A stretch of 16,626 nt of DNA from Alphaproteobacteria bacterium (lineage in GTDB: Bacteria > Pseudomonadota > Alphaproteobacteria > Paracaedibacterales > CAIOTO01). Below, piece after piece: positions 15,240 to 16,626 of this stretch. Under the pieces are notes generated by a model, which saw only the letters and a list, made by a program, of their open reading frames with translations, did not search any database and had not been told where the DNA came from. The DNA is taken from NCBI GenBank assembly GCA_030727085.1, contig JANRCF010000027.1, positions 1 to 16,626 on the forward strand, in the 5' to 3' direction. How positions within the stretch are numbered: the first letter of the stretch is position 1; each line of letters opens with the position of its first letter. The translations under genes and the position numbers were made by a program.

Positions 15240-16626
<1,387 letters not shown>

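Overview
The window looks like chromosome from an AT-rich alphaproteobacterium. The markers are a bacterial NDUFS4-type complex I subunit next to tRNA-Pro, an ELM1/DUF1022 protein, a TIGR02300 (FYDLN-acid) zinc-ribbon protein, a CckA-type hybrid histidine kinase and an alphaproteobacterial-style GyrB C-terminus. AT-rich intergenic DNA, a ProP-like MHS transporter and a short palindromic-type intergenic repeat hint at a host-associated lineage such as Holosporales or Rickettsiales. That placement is inference; no 16S rRNA gene is present.

Layout. Positions 1-301 carry no intact gene: a 55-bp exact copy of an internal piece of the large oxidoreductase gene (truncated remnant or assembly junction), plain AT-rich DNA, and the terminator of the HU gene. 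HU (minus) and an MFS transporter (plus) diverge from a 287-bp region with a probable HU promoter, an inverted repeat over that promoter, and a 130-bp element with inverted ends. Next comes a 1146-residue flavin/iron-sulfur oxidoreductase fusing a GltD/NfnB-like half to a PyrK/NfnA-like half; its last codons lie in an intergenic repeat. An ftsE-ftsX-ydcF-like operon (5932-8163) converges on hisS (minus) across a two-way terminator.

The right half has pgeF (plus), then a promoter, tRNA-Pro(UGG), the NDUFS4-like gene and the ELM1-family gene in a tight plus-strand run. This converges on the minus-strand cckA. A 339-bp gap with a terminator leads to the TIGR02300 gene, which has a good promoter, and then to gyrB, whose 5' part lies beyond the right edge.

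Function. The genes are mostly housekeeping: nucleoid (HU, gyrase), division and envelope (FtsEX, YdcF-like, PgeF), translation (HisRS, tRNA-Pro), respiration and redox (NDUFS4-like, fused oxidoreductase) and cell-cycle signalling (CckA). I found no CRISPR array, transposase, toxin-antitoxin or defence cluster. The most unusual items are the fused oxidoreductase, the 55-bp duplication, and two small repeat elements.
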